Positions 6,838 through 13,012 of a stretch of 13,012 bases of DNA are shown here, piece after piece. Within the stretch, counting starts at the first letter, position 1. Every line of letters begins with the position of its first letter. Under the pieces are notes generated by a model. That model was not told where the DNA came from and did not search any database. It was given only the letters and a program-made list of their open reading frames with translations. The stretch is from assembly GCA_049792815.1 (NCBI GenBank), contig JBARBG010000069.1:1-13012 (forward strand), written 5' to 3'. Source of the DNA: DAIDKA01 sp049792815. GTDB lineage: Bacteria; Pseudomonadota; Gammaproteobacteria; Steroidobacterales; Steroidobacteraceae. The position numbers and the translations under genes were made by a program.

Positions 6838-7832
6838 CAGGCGGGAACTGATGCGCCGACACCGCGGGTGAAGGCCCAGTCAAGCAGGCGGCTGGCGATG
6901 CCGCCGCCAAGGCTGGCCCCGGTCACATCGCCCAGCGTATAGGGCGCACCCTTGAGAATGGCGTCCGCGGCCCTGTGACCACTGCGGATCGCGGGGCCGA
7001 TGCCCTCGCACATATCGCGGGTGGCAAGGCCCGCGGCGTCCCCGGTGATGAAGGCATTGCCGATACGCACCACCTGCACATTGCCGCGCAGGTAGTAGCT
7101 GTAGCCCACCGGATCGTACTGCGCGCCCCGCGCGAGCTTGCGATCCAGTTTGGCGATGAGATGAGTCCAGTGCTGGCGGATGTCCACGCCGCTCTTCTTG
7201 ATGCGCTCGGCCATGCCCCCGATTCCGACGTTCAGATAGCCGTTGGCCTTGGGCACGTACCACGAATAGCCGGGCATGCCTTTGTCGAAGAACCACAGAT
7301 GGCAGTCGGGGTCGCGCCAGTCGTACGCAAATTCGTGTTCCAGCGTCACCGTCTGCAGCTCCGTGGCGCGTGGATTGGCGTCGCGGAACAGCGTCCGGTA
7401 AACCGGACAGCGCGTACCCCCCGCGCCGATCAGGTATTGGCAGTGGTATTCGCCGTCGACGCGGTAGCCGCCGGCCGGATCAGCCTCGATATGACGCACC
7501 GTGTGTTGCACGCTGCGTACGCCGGAGCGCTCCAGCAGCCAGGCGTCGAACTCGAAACGGCGGATGGAATGCTGCACGCACGGCAGCGGCAGGTGCAGCC
7601 CGCGCAGGTAGGCATGCATGCGGCCAAAGGTGAGGAAGCGATGGGGATAGGCGGCGATATCCATCTCCAGGTCGCGCACCACCTCCGGGGTGATCCAGCC
7701 CGCGCACAGTTTCAGGCGCGGAAAGACCTCCTTGTCCAGGATGAGCACTTCGGCCCCACCTTGTTTGAGCCGGCGTGCCGCCGAGGAACCCGCCGGTCCC
7801 CCTCCAATGATGAGTACATCGCTATGAATCAC
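6837..7832 (-). CDS. FAD-dependent oxidoreductase, geranylgeranyl-reductase-like
   Basis: 331 residues. The FAD-binding Rossmann fold opens with 'DVLIIGGGPAGSSAARRL' (residues 5-22). The family-specific 'FPRLKLCAGWITP' (37-49) contains C43, at the place of the conserved Cys in the PRxKxCGG motif of geranylgeranyl reductases. 'YSWYVPKANGYLNVGIG' (189-205) matches the substrate-side Y.W.FPK...NVG motif, and 'ITGDAAGLATRDMCEGI' (262-278) is the second FAD-binding motif. Relatives reduce isolated C=C bonds of isoprenoid lipids or act as FixC-like electron carriers. It starts with GTG at 7832, 6 bp after the cfa stop. At 331 residues it is shorter than many GGRs (about 390-430), but all FAD motifs are present. 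The neighbours suggest an acyl-chain substrate; chemistry is not shown. Halogenase or monooxygenase activity is less likely because I do not see their motifs. Confidence 0.9.
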   Translation of the reverse strand: MIHSDVLIIGGGPAGSSAARRLKQGGAEVLILDKEVFPRLKLCAGWITPEVVRDLEMDIAAYPHRFLTFGRMHAYLRGLHLPLPCVQHSIRRFEFDAWLLERSGVRSVQHTVRHIEADPAGGYRVDGEYHCQYLIGAGGTRCPVYRTLFRDANPRATELQTVTLEHEFAYDWRDPDCHLWFFDKGMPGYSWYVPKANGYLNVGIGGMAERIKKSGVDIRQHWTHLIAKLDRKLARGAQYDPVGYSYYLRGNVQVVRIGNAFITGDAAGLATRDMCEGIGPAIRSGHRAADAILKGAPYTLGDVTGASLGGGIASRLLDWAFTRGVGASVPA

Positions 7833-7838
7833 GCGGGC

Positions 7839-9146
7839 TCAGGCTAGCGGTTGATACAGATGATCGCGGGTCAGGGCGACGTTATTGTTCTCGGACGTTG
7901 CGAACAGCACCTGGAACAGCTGCAGCGTGCCGGTGGTGAAAGCCGCCACCGATCCGGCCAGATACAGCCGCCACATGCGCACGAACTTGTCATCGAACAT
8001 GCCACGCACCCGGTCGACATTGGATTCGAACAGCGACAGCCAGTCGGTCAGCGTGCGGGCGTAGTGCAGCCGCAGGTTTTCGACGTCCAGCACCGAAAGA
8101 TCCCAGGGTTCGAAGATCTGCGTCATCTCGCTCAAGGCAGGGGGACAGGCGCCTGGAAAAATCCGCTGTTCGATCCAGGGGTGCAGCTGCGCGGGGTAAT
8201 TGCGCCCGATTGAATGAATCAGTCCCCGGCCATTGCCACCCAGAACGCCGTGGGCCACCTTGCCGAGGTCCCGGTAGTTCTCCACGCCGACGTGCTCGAG
8301 CATGCCCACGGAGACGAAGGCGTCGAAGGAGCCGGATATGTTCCGGTAATCGTCCTCGACGTACTCGATCTGCGAATCCAGCCCCTGGGACTTGGCGTAG
8401 GCGCGGGCGAAAGACACCTGCTCCTTGGAAATATTGAAGGCGCGGACCTTCACGCCATAGTGCCGGGCCATGTGCACGGCCAGGCGGCCCCAGCCAAAGC
8501 CGGCTTCGACGACACGCTCACCGGGACGCAGCCGCAGCTTGCGGCAGACGTGGTGCATCTTGGCGTCCTGCGCTTCATCGAGCGTGCTGGCTGCGGCGGG
8601 GTAGTAGGCGCAGGTGTACGCCATGGTGCGCCCCAGCCACAGGGCATAGAAATCGTTGCCGATGTCGTAGTGGTGGTGGATGTTGTCCTTGGACCCGGCC
8701 AGGGTATTGACCCGTGGACGATTCAACAGCTTGCCCATCAACCCCAGCAGGGATTTCTGCTTTTCAGCCCGTGCCGATCCCCGGTACACCTCTTCCATGA
8801 ACTGTACGAGATCGCCCTCAATCTCGATCCGACCGTCGCTGTACCCGTCGCCGAAACGCACGCCCGGATTGCGCAGCAACCCCCACAGCACGCTGGCGTC
8901 GCGAATCGTGACGCGCGCGACGGGCTTGCGCCCCTCCGGCAGGATTTGTTCGCCATTCCACAGCACGAACTCGATGGGCGGAGTTCCGAACATTTTCAAT
9001 AACTTGGTGACGGCACGGCCTGCGGTCGACGTGGCCAGCCCAAGCTTGAGCGCATCCGTTCCGCCCGCCGGCGCCCCTGGCGCCGAACCATTTGCAGTCC
9101 CCACACTATCCCCTGATGACGACAGGCCTTGCTCCAGAGCGTTCAC
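7839..9146 (-). CDS. cfa: Cyclopropane-fatty-acyl-phospholipid synthase family SAM methyltransferase
   Basis: 435 residues. Transfers a methyl(ene) group from SAM to the double bond of an unsaturated acyl chain in membrane phospholipids. Residues 1-40 are a Ser/Gly/Ala-rich extension with no family match. Residues about 50-150 are the N-terminal lipid-binding domain and about 150-430 the catalytic domain. Key residues found: 'NIHHHYDIGNDFYALWLG' (155-172), C179 in 'YTCAYYP', E284 in 'MLEHVG', H311 in 'LIHSIG', and Y362 in 'LHYARTL'. These correspond to the bicarbonate-binding C139, E239, H266 and Y316 of the E. coli enzyme. SAM motif I reads 'VEAGFGWG' (213-220) where 'DIGCGWG' is usual. The GTG start at 9146 is supported by AAGGAG 7 nt upstream. 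It heads the cfa-flavoprotein-DUF3014 operon downstream of marR. The product may be a cyclopropane, or a methylene/methyl-branched acid if the flavoprotein acts on it. Confidence 0.96.
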   Translation of the reverse strand: MNALEQGLSSSGDSVGTANGSAPGAPAGGTDALKLGLATSTAGRAVTKLLKMFGTPPIEFVLWNGEQILPEGRKPVARVTIRDASVLWGLLRNPGVRFGDGYSDGRIEIEGDLVQFMEEVYRGSARAEKQKSLLGLMGKLLNRPRVNTLAGSKDNIHHHYDIGNDFYALWLGRTMAYTCAYYPAAASTLDEAQDAKMHHVCRKLRLRPGERVVEAGFGWGRLAVHMARHYGVKVRAFNISKEQVSFARAYAKSQGLDSQIEYVEDDYRNISGSFDAFVSVGMLEHVGVENYRDLGKVAHGVLGGNGRGLIHSIGRNYPAQLHPWIEQRIFPGACPPALSEMTQIFEPWDLSVLDVENLRLHYARTLTDWLSLFESNVDRVRGMFDDKFVRMWRLYLAGSVAAFTTGTLQLFQVLFATSENNNVALTRDHLYQPLA

Positions 9147-9166
9147 TCCCGACTCCTTGCGTTCCG

Positions 9167-9179
9167 GCGGTTCAACCGC
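9167..9179. promoter_or_regulatory. 13-bp perfect palindrome in the cfa leader, candidate operator
   Basis: GCGGTT-C-AACCGC is a perfect inverted repeat with 6-bp arms and a single central base. It lies between the candidate cfa promoter (9191-9219) and the cfa ribosome binding site, at about +6 to +18 of the predicted transcript. It could be a repressor site or a small RNA hairpin. Its sequence does not resemble the repeat at the marR-rhomboid junction. Confidence 0.35.
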
Positions 9180-9190
9180 TCTTAGACCCG

Positions 9191-9219
9191 ATGCTACACG
9201 GGAGCGCCGTTACAGTCAG
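9191..9219 (-). promoter_or_regulatory. cfa: Candidate sigma70-type promoter of cfa
   Basis: On the minus strand CTGACT (9214-9219) and TAGCAT (9191-9196) are separated by exactly 17 nt, with 4 of 6 consensus matches each. Transcription would begin near 9184, leaving a leader of about 38 nt that contains the 13-bp palindrome and the AAGGAG ribosome binding site. E. coli cfa has a sigma-S promoter; I cannot tell which sigma factor would be used here. Confidence 0.4.
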
Positions 9220-9245
9220 GTCCGGGGCCTGTCGGGGCCCGGACC
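9219..9245. repeat. GC-rich 8-bp inverted repeat between marR and cfa
   Basis: GGTCCGGG (9219-9226) and CCCGGACC (9238-9245) form a perfect 8-bp stem around an 11-nt loop. On the minus strand it lies 31 nt past the marR stop and ends at the candidate cfa -35 box. It is not followed by a T-run, so it is not a classical intrinsic terminator. It could slow transcription leaving marR or be a protein-binding site at the cfa promoter. Confidence 0.4.
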
Positions 9246-9276
9246 ACGGTCGCCGGGCGCCTGGCGCGGCACCGAC

Positions 9277-9819
9277 CTACTCGTCCGCGTCGCGCTCCGG
9301 CTGGCCGATGGCACTGAACAGCTTGCTCAGCACGCTGTACAGGGTGCGCCGCTCATCGCGCGTCAGCTTCTGCAGCAGGCGCGCCTGATTGCGCTGGGCC
9401 ACGGGCAGGACCGCTTTGTACAGCTTACGCCCCTTGCCGGTCACGGTCAGGATCACCGGCACGGCAGCGGTATCACCGGCCTTGCGGCGCCCCGGCACCT
9501 GTGACTTCGTGGCGATGTAGCCGCGCTTGATCATGCCATGCAGGGTGCGGCTCGCCTGGCCCTTGTCCATGCTGCTGTTGGCCACCAGCTCGGAGAAACG
9601 CACCGGCTGGAAACGGGTGGTCATGGCCAGCAGGCGCCATTCCGGCACACTCAGGCCGAAGTCGGCCAGATAGCGGCGCGTCACGTTCGACTTCGCCGCA
9701 TTGGCCAGTCGGATCAGCTGGAATGTCAGAAAGTGCCCAATGTGCAGATGGCTCCCGCCCCCTATGTCGGTCCAGGGATCGGAAACCTTTTTCTTGCGCG
9801 CCTTGGTTTTGGCAGCCAC
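9277..9819 (-). CDS. MarR-family winged-helix transcriptional regulator
   Basis: 180 residues, slightly long for the family because of a basic N-terminus ('KTKARKKK'). The dimerization helix region begins near residue 27 ('HFLTFQLIRLANAAKSN'), followed by 'LSVPEWRLLAM' (56-66). The recognition helices are in 'FSELVANSSMDKGQASRTLH' (74-93). The wing covers 'RGYIATKSQVPGRRKAGDTA' (98-117) and 'VILTVTGKGRKLY' (121-133). MarR proteins are usually repressors released by small phenolic or lipophilic ligands. The start is GTG at 9819, with GGGAG about 9 nt upstream; no in-frame ATG lies further up. It is 130 bp upstream of cfa on the same strand and divergent from the rhomboid gene with 78 bp between starts, and an inverted repeat lies in that gap. 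It is the obvious candidate to control the cfa operon and itself. Confidence 0.94.
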   Translation of the reverse strand: MAAKTKARKKKVSDPWTDIGGGSHLHIGHFLTFQLIRLANAAKSNVTRRYLADFGLSVPEWRLLAMTTRFQPVRFSELVANSSMDKGQASRTLHGMIKRGYIATKSQVPGRRKAGDTAAVPVILTVTGKGRKLYKAVLPVAQRNQARLLQKLTRDERRTLYSVLSKLFSAIGQPERDADE

Positions 9820-9848
9820 TGACCTAACTCCCGTTTCTGCGTCGTGCC

Positions 9849-9882
9849 ATTTTACAGATGTTCACCTCCCATAGGTGACATC
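9849..9882 (-). promoter_or_regulatory. Candidate marR promoter with overlapping operator (inverted repeat)
   Basis: The repeat is GATGT-T-CACCT (9857-9867), five bases CCCAT, then AGGTGACATC (9873-9882): ten paired positions with one bulged T, and a perfect inner 6-bp arm pair TCACCT/AGGTGA. On the minus strand it sits directly upstream of TAAAAT (9849-9854), a 5-of-6 match to a -10 box, so a bound MarR dimer would cover the -35 region. No good -35 hexamer is present. Part of the repeat read on the minus strand (GGAGGTGA) also looks like a ribosome binding site, but the only ATG after it opens a frame of 8 codons. Confidence 0.5.
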
Positions 9883-9897
9883 CATTGATTCGCGGCG

Positions 9898-10797
9898 ATG
9901 CGCCACAATCCTCACGCTGTCATGCTTGCCGATGCCATCGAGATCTATCGCTCCCCGACCCGCAAGTCGTGCGAGGAGCGCGCCTTTGTGCTCATGGCTG
10001 TGGGCATACCCTACGAGCTGTCGCAGACTGCGCAAGGATTCTGCCTGTGGGTCGAGCCGTCGGACCTGGAGCAGGCCCGCAGCCATCTGTTGCATTACCA
10101 ACAGGAGAGCCGCCGCCCACCCCCGGTCAGCGTGGCGCCGCCACGCCTCTACAACCACGCCTGGGTGGGCAGTGCACTGTACGTGCTGGTACTCATCCTC
10201 GTGGCCGTGGCCGTCAGCTCCGGGTGGGGGCGCCTGGATGCCTTCGAGGCCGGAGAACTCAATGCCGGCCTGGTGCGCCAGGGGCAGTGGTGGCGCGCCT
10301 GGACCGCATTGACCCTGCATTTGGACGCGGCCCACATCGCGGCCAATCTCGGCGCCGGAGCCTGGTTCGGATATCTGGCCGGAAGGCTGCTCGGGCCCGG
10401 CACTGCGTGGGCATTGGTAGTCCTGGGTGCGGGCGTCGCCAACTGGCTCGAAGCGCTGCTGGCTGCCGCCGATCACCGCGCAGTGGGCGCTTCCACTGCG
10501 GTGTTCACCGCCCTGGGTCTGATGGCCGCCTACTCCTGGCGCGAACGGCGCACGATGACCCTGCGCCCGGCACAGCAGTACGGGCCCCTGGTCGCCGGTG
10601 TCATTCTGCTCGGGTGGCTGGGGACCTCGGGTGAGCACACCGATGTCATGGCCCACCTGCTCGGCTTCGCCGTCGGTGGCGCCCTGGGCGCGCTGATCGC
10701 GCAGGATGGGCTGCAGCGCCTGTGGCGGCGACTGCCTCAGTGGCTGGGCGGCGCGGTGGCGCTGGGCATGCTGATACTGGCCTGGGCCTGCGCGTAG
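9898..10797 (+). CDS. Rhomboid-family intramembrane serine protease with N-terminal cytosolic domain
   Basis: 299 residues. Residues about 10-70 are a soluble domain ('AIEIYRSPTRKSCEERAFVL', 'GIPYELSQTAQGFCLWVEPS') of the kind seen at the N-terminus of many proteobacterial rhomboids and resembling DUF2007-type signal domains. Membrane segments follow from about 90 to 297, six or seven in number. The catalytic pair is S199 in 'VGASTAVF' (the GxS motif) and H253 in 'MAHLLGF'. 'WWRAWTALTLHLDAAHIAAN' (131-150) is the family block with the conserved His and the oxyanion-hole Asn (N150). The enzyme would cut transmembrane proteins within the inner membrane; the substrate is unknown. The start is ATG at 9898 or ATG at 9922; an in-frame stop at 9886-9888 rules out anything further upstream. 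The 3' end overlaps the convergent lipoprotein gene by 61 bp. Confidence 0.93.
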   Translation: MRHNPHAVMLADAIEIYRSPTRKSCEERAFVLMAVGIPYELSQTAQGFCLWVEPSDLEQARSHLLHYQQESRRPPPVSVAPPRLYNHAWVGSALYVLVLILVAVAVSSGWGRLDAFEAGELNAGLVRQGQWWRAWTALTLHLDAAHIAANLGAGAWFGYLAGRLLGPGTAWALVVLGAGVANWLEALLAAADHRAVGASTAVFTALGLMAAYSWRERRTMTLRPAQQYGPLVAGVILLGWLGTSGEHTDVMAHLLGFAVGGALGALIAQDGLQRLWRRLPQWLGGAVALGMLILAWACA

Positions 10798-11939
10798 CCC
10801 ACCAGTTCCACGTACCCCTGCGCCGTAACCGATGCGCCGTGGTGCTGACCCGCGACGCGCACCGCACCCTCCCAGTAGCGCGGCTCGGTTGCCAGTTCCT
10901 GGTCGGCGAGCAGCGGCGACACCTGCAACTGCAGATCCATGGAGCGCACGTGCAGTAGCCACTCGGCGGGATAGCTGCCGCCGCGCGGGCTGGTCCACTG
11001 GCGCTGCACCAGGATCTGCACATCATCATTGGCGAGCGGCGTAGCGCGACCGTCGGCGGCGATGAACGTGCCGGCGCTGTGCGCATCGCGTCGCCCGTCG
11101 CGATCGCGCAGGGCATAGAACATGAGCGCGCTGCCATCGGTCAGCTCGAGCGCGAACCAGTCCCAGCCCTGCTGGTTCGGGCCAAGCGCGCCGCTGCCCC
11201 ATTCACGGTCCAGCCATGCCAGACCCGACACCGACAGGGCGACGCCCTGACGTGTGACTTGGCCCACGGCCTTGAGGCGTGGCATTGAGTAGTAGTAGCT
11301 CGCCGCGCCGGGCGTGTCCGCCTTGCGACTCAGTCCCGCATCTCCATTCAGCACCGGTGGCTGGTCGGAACTCAAGTCCAGCTGCAATTGATAATCCCCG
11401 TCCGCGGCCTGCAACTGCCAGTGCAGCGCAGCCCCGTCCGGCGCCTGGGTCACGGACCAGTCCGCAACCCGCAGTGCAAACGGCTGCACGCCGGCACCGG
11501 CCAGCCCCAGGGCATCGCGGGCGTAGCGCGTCGCATTGAAAAACCGTCCGCGGGCGACGTCGGTGATGGCGAAATGCGCAGCGTAAACCTGCCGCGCCTG
11601 CCAGGCCGGCGCGGTCGCCACGGCCGGATCCGGCGGCCGCAGTGCCAACCGGAAAACCGTGAGCTCGAACCCGAAGGTGGCGCCGGCCGCGTCCTGCAGC
11701 TGACCGGTGAAGTACCACCACTCGTGGCGGAACAGCGCGTGCGGCCCATGGTCCTGCGGAAATTCAAAACGCCGTGGCCGGTCCGCCAGCGCGAAACCCG
11801 CCGGTGCCGCCTCCCGCAGCATACTCAGGCGGTCGACCTGCAGGCCCGGGGCGTTGCCCGATGGCAAGTGGCGCTGACAGCTGCCGAGCAGCAACAACAG
11901 GGGCGCCGCGATCAGGGCCAGGCCGAGGCTGCGCGGCAT
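10737..11939 (-). CDS. Lipocalin-like (CrtC/AttH, COG5621) lipoprotein
   Basis: 400 residues. The N-terminus is a lipoprotein signal peptide with the lipobox 'LLGSC' (17-21), so C21 is the predicted lipid-modified residue. The mature part matches the AttH / carotenoid-1,2-hydratase-like family: 'FPQDHGPHALFRHEWWYFTG' (60-79), 'FGFELTVFRLAL' (89-100), 'YAAHFAITD', 'LAWLDREWGSGAL', 'QGWDWFALELTDGSALMFY', 'YPAEWLL', and 'YWEGAVRV'. The family is a double lipocalin-like barrel that binds hydrophobic molecules; the biochemical role of the lipoprotein members is not established. It starts 2 bp after the stop of an FtsX-type permease gene, the usual arrangement for this family. Conserved sequence ends at 'YVELVGY'; the last 18 residues lie inside the end of the convergent rhomboid gene. 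Confidence 0.93.
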   Translation of the reverse strand: MPRSLGLALIAAPLLLLLGSCQRHLPSGNAPGLQVDRLSMLREAAPAGFALADRPRRFEFPQDHGPHALFRHEWWYFTGQLQDAAGATFGFELTVFRLALRPPDPAVATAPAWQARQVYAAHFAITDVARGRFFNATRYARDALGLAGAGVQPFALRVADWSVTQAPDGAALHWQLQAADGDYQLQLDLSSDQPPVLNGDAGLSRKADTPGAASYYYSMPRLKAVGQVTRQGVALSVSGLAWLDREWGSGALGPNQQGWDWFALELTDGSALMFYALRDRDGRRDAHSAGTFIAADGRATPLANDDVQILVQRQWTSPRGGSYPAEWLLHVRSMDLQLQVSPLLADQELATEPRYWEGAVRVAGQHHGASVTAQGYVELVGYAQAQASISMPSATAPPSH

Positions 11940-11941
11940 CC

Positions 11942-13012
11942 CTACTCCTCGCGCAGGTCCTGGGACAGCGGCGCATGCGCCGTGCGCCAGGCGGGGTACA
12001 GACCGGCCACGAGCGCGGCACCCAGCGCCAGCGCAATGGCGCTGGTGATCTGCCCCGGGTGCAGATGCAGTTCGATTTCCCAGCCGAAGGCGCGGCGGTT
12101 GATCACCCGCACCAGCAGAATCGCAGTGAGCACACCGGCCGGAAGCGCCGCCAGCAGCGCCACCGCGCCCATGAAGAGCGTCTGCGCCTGGATCATCACG
12201 GCCGCGCCGCGGCGCGTCAGACCGAGCGCGCGCAGCAGCGCCAGTTCATGCGTGCGCCCCAGCTGCCATGCCAGCAGCGCGCTGACCAGCCCGAGCGCGG
12301 CGACTCCTGCGGCCAGCCAGTTCAGCACCCGCGTGATGATGAAGGTCCGGTCGAAAATCGTCAGGGAGATGGCGCGCACCTGCGCCGGAGTATCGATCTG
12401 CAGTGCCTGGCGTCCCGCCGCGGCGGCATACAGGCCCCGCGCCACGGCCCGCACATCGGCGCCGGGGCTGACGACCAGCGCCAGTGCGCTGACCGAATCA
12501 TCCTGCCACAGGCGCCGGTACACGGCGCGGCTGATGCGCACACTGCCGCGATCATTGCCGTATTCGCGGAACACGCCGGCGACGTTGAAATTGCGCGGCC
12601 CCTGCGCCGTCGTGAGCCGCAGGCTCGACCCGACTGCGAGATTCAGACGATAGGCCAGTGGCTGCGCCACCAGCACCGCGCCGTCCGCAAGGTGCTGCCC
12701 CTGCGGCGTGAAATCCATGGCATCCAGCACCACCGGTCCGCGGGCCGAATCCACCACCACGCGCCGGCTGGCATTGAAGCCGGCGATGCCGGGCACGCGC
12801 ACCAGATCGGCCACGACCGCGGCCTCAAGCCGGCGTTCGGGACGGGCAAATCCAGGCCCCGGCGCACCGACATAGATATCAGCCTGCAGTGTTTGCGCGA
12901 GCCAGTCGCGCAGCGACTCGCGGAAACTGTCCACCATGATGCTGATACCGATCATCGCCGCCACCGCCATTGCCAGGGCCGCCACGGCCACCCCGGTGCG
13001 ACTCAGCGAACC
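11942..13012 (-). CDS. FtsX-type ABC transporter permease, 5' end cut by window edge
   Basis: The open frame runs to the window edge, so the true start lies outside; about 356 residues are visible. The window begins with 'LSRTGVAVAALAMAVAAMIG', a membrane segment typical of the middle of large duplicated FtsX/MacB-like permeases, followed by 'VDSFRESLRDWL' and a periplasmic domain of about 180 residues. The C-terminal FtsX domain has three membrane segments: 'FIITRVLNWLAAGVAALGLV', the stretch after 'LLRALGLTRRGAAVMIQAQT', and 'ITSAIALALGAALVAGLYPA'. It ends in 'AWRTAHAPLSQDLREE', the usual tail of the family. Such permeases move lipoproteins or lipophilic substances across or out of the inner membrane with an ATPase partner, which probably lies upstream outside the window. 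The lipoprotein gene follows after 2 bp, pointing to an AttEFGH-like system. Confidence 0.94.
   Translation of the reverse strand, partial: GSLSRTGVAVAALAMAVAAMIGISIMVDSFRESLRDWLAQTLQADIYVGAPGPGFARPERRLEAAVVADLVRVPGIAGFNASRRVVVDSARGPVVLDAMDFTPQGQHLADGAVLVAQPLAYRLNLAVGSSLRLTTAQGPRNFNVAGVFREYGNDRGSVRISRAVYRRLWQDDSVSALALVVSPGADVRAVARGLYAAAAGRQALQIDTPAQVRAISLTIFDRTFIITRVLNWLAAGVAALGLVSALLAWQLGRTHELALLRALGLTRRGAAVMIQAQTLFMGAVALLAALPAGVLTAILLVRVINRRAFGWEIELHLHPGQITSAIALALGAALVAGLYPAWRTAHAPLSQDLREE

Noticed and set aside
5947..6942. Plus-strand open frame of 331 codons (and a similar one at 6975-7847)
   Set aside because: Antisense to the DUF3014 and flavoprotein genes, with shadow composition and no domain.
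9826..9850. Tiny frame after a strong GGAGGTGA on the minus strand upstream of marR
   Set aside because: It encodes only MARRRNGS before a stop and is out of frame with marR; the GGAGGTGA is better explained as one arm of the inverted repeat.
9862..10998. Minus-strand open frame of 378 codons
   Set aside because: Antisense to the rhomboid gene, which has its catalytic Ser and His; the translation is low-complexity Gly/Ala/Gln/Arg.
11388..12653. Plus-strand open frame of 421 codons
   Set aside because: Antisense to both the lipoprotein and the permease and runs across their junction; the sequence is Arg/Ser/Ala-rich without a family motif.
1..13012. tRNA, rRNA, CRISPR, insertion sequence or att-site signals
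   Set aside because: None was seen on either strand; the only repeats noticed are the short inverted repeats listed.

Overview
The window is a GC-rich, gene-dense bacterial chromosome segment. It most resembles a gammaproteobacterium of the Xanthomonadales/Nevskiales kind or a similar proteobacterium. This rests on overall composition and on the gene families present (DUF3014, CWC-type Cys-rich protein, COG5621 lipoprotein next to an FtsX-type permease, rhomboid with a small cytosolic N-terminal domain). Genus cannot be decided from the sequence alone. I see no rRNA, tRNA, CRISPR array, insertion sequence or phage gene.

Layout: (1) 30-752, plus strand: a YebC/TACO1-family protein whose N-terminus looks like the Bacteroidetes-type branch. 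(2) 763-3860, minus strand, read right to left: a PH-SHOCT protein, an amidohydrolase-2/LigW-like decarboxylase, folD and def. The last three are tightly packed (4-bp overlap, then 12 bp) and probably one operon. FolD and Def are linked through formyl groups: FolD makes 10-formyl-THF for initiator tRNA formylation and Def removes the formyl group. (3) 3890-5338, plus strand: a lignostilbene-dioxygenase-like member of the carotenoid oxygenase family, divergent from the PH-SHOCT gene with only 29 bp between starts. (4) 5326-5797, minus strand: an XRE-type small HTH protein followed by a CWC-type Cys-rich protein. The longest gene-free stretch, 5798-6021, lies upstream of them. (5) 6022-9819, minus strand: a MarR regulator, a Cfa-family fatty-acid methyltransferase, a geranylgeranyl-reductase-like flavoprotein and a membrane-anchored DUF3014 protein. 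The last three are separated by 6 bp and by a 1-bp overlap, so they form a convincing operon. (6) 9898-10797, plus strand: a rhomboid protease, divergent from marR. (7) 10737-13012, minus strand: an FtsX-type ABC permease cut by the window edge and, 2 bp downstream, a lipocalin-like (CrtC/AttH, COG5621) lipoprotein that overlaps the rhomboid gene tail to tail by 61 bp.

The most interesting unit is the MarR / Cfa-like / GGR-like flavoprotein / DUF3014 cluster. It looks like a regulated lipid-modification module in which a SAM-dependent methyl transfer to unsaturated acyl chains is paired with a flavin-dependent redox step. Second is the pairing of a LigW-like decarboxylase with a lignostilbene-dioxygenase-like enzyme, which hints at metabolism of lignin-type aromatics. 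Candidate control sites are an inverted repeat between marR and the rhomboid gene, and a promoter, a hairpin and a 13-bp palindrome upstream of cfa. All regulatory calls come from reading by eye.
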